From Planctomycetota bacterium (lineage in GTDB: Bacteria; Planctomycetota; UBA1135; GCA-002748355), in the NCBI GenBank assembly GCA_027021385.1, contig JALUUL010000008.1:23469-87468 (forward strand): a stretch of DNA of 64,000 bases, in the 5' to 3' direction. The position numbers and the translations under genes are program-made. The first letter of the stretch is position 1. Each line of letters starts with the position of its first letter. The notes beneath the pieces are model-generated. The model saw only the letters and a list, made by a program, of their open reading frames with translations, was not told the origin of the DNA and made no database searches. Below, piece by piece: positions 63,640 to 64,000 of this stretch.

Positions 63640-64000
63640 CGAACGAGAGGCCCGGGGTCGGATTCCTTCCCAGTGGACTCCCCCCGTGGGACTCCCAAGG
63701 GCAGCCGGATCCCGGCGGGATCCGGCTGTTTTCGTCTTCCGAGGGAATCCCCGGGAAGTATCGTTCCTTTTCCGTCGGACCGGAACTCTCGATCCCATAG
63801 GACTTTGGCCCCATCGGATCCCTCTTCCCCTCGAAGATCCGGGCCGAAGCTCTTGGAGGCTGGAACGGCCCCCCTCTCGACATGTATACTGGAAAGGTCC
63901 CCGGACAAAGCGGGTTTCCCGACTCTGACCCGCTCGGGGTGATTTCCCTTCTTTCCCCGGTTCCCCCGCAGCCTGCGACGGAACCTTTTTCCTCTGTCAT
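63640..64000. other. Gene-free end of window
   Basis: After the terminator I see no convincing gene in the remaining 270 bases on either strand. Short frames here lack ribosome sites and known patterns. TATACT near 63885 looks like a -10 box but has no -35 partner at the right distance. Confidence 0.5.
63702..63732 (+). terminator. Rho-independent terminator
   Basis: A perfect 12-bp stem (63702-63713 with 63717-63728), loop GGC, then TTTT at 63729-63732. It ends the transcript of the secreted protein 63 bases after its stop. Confidence 0.9.

Noticed and set aside
63882..64000. Possible gene start at the right edge (both strands)
   Set aside because: No ribosome site or recognisable protein pattern; the ATG frames look like chance.
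1..64000. CRISPR arrays, insertion sequences, toxin-antitoxin pairs
   Set aside because: None were visible when reading both strands.

Overview
This is a gene-dense, GC-rich bacterial chromosome segment with about 52 protein genes, one tRNA and one clear riboswitch. I saw no insertion sequences, phage genes or CRISPR. The cell envelope is Gram-negative: there is a Kdo transferase (waaA), an outer-membrane beta-barrel, several lipoproteins and LspA. Several traits point, by inference, to Planctomycetota or a close PVC-type lineage. These are HEAT-repeat proteins, a very large membrane Ser/Thr kinase, a prepilin with an H-x10-DG tail motif, a MamK-like actin, a SecA with a Cys-rich insert, and two members of a lineage-type secreted protein family. 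Genes are packed tightly; 4-base stop/start overlaps (ATGA, GTGA, TTGA, CTGA) join many neighbours, and several starts are not ATG.

Layout. 1-7880: tail of a HEAT-repeat protein, then a leftward operon (Nudix, purM, TPR protein, degenerate alpha/beta hydrolase, spermidine-synthase-like membrane protein, small membrane protein). 7947-11828: rightward dxr, rseP-like protease with extra PDZ modules, and a UbiA-type prenyltransferase. 11863-17853: cca with a coiled-coil partner, then a leftward trio of CpsD-like ATPase, coiled-coil protein and MamK-like actin. 18041-24485: giant Ser/Thr kinase plus partner, and a secreted protein. 24479-27427: cobalamin-riboswitch-controlled B12 uptake operon. 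27497-30388: oxidoreductase, radical SAM and Nudix operon. 30382-38821: smpB, tRNA-Leu, dus, rpmH, pyk, two HEAT proteins, HU, mnmA, yajC and yraN. 38853-45163: EpsB-type sugar transferase, TPR-zincin lipoprotein, ribD and miaB.

45280-49132 is the most striking locus: an 18-heme c-type cytochrome followed 10 bases later by an outer-membrane beta-barrel protein that itself carries three N-terminal heme motifs. Together they look like a porin-cytochrome electron conduit. 49203-58638 holds a secreted protein, a prepilin, the SAM-cycle pair ahcY and metK with a four-module operator in front of ahcY, waaA, secA and a small exported ORF. 58735-63639 holds lspA, pyrD and a response regulator in one leftward operon, then xerC/D and the second secreted paralogue.

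Functional links: metK and ahcY run the methyl cycle; waaA, the sugar transferase and the CpsD-like ATPase concern the cell surface; secA, yajC, lspA and rseP serve protein export and envelope stress; mnmA, miaB, dus, cca and smpB serve tRNA maturation and ribosome rescue. All family calls were made by reading the sequence, without database searches.
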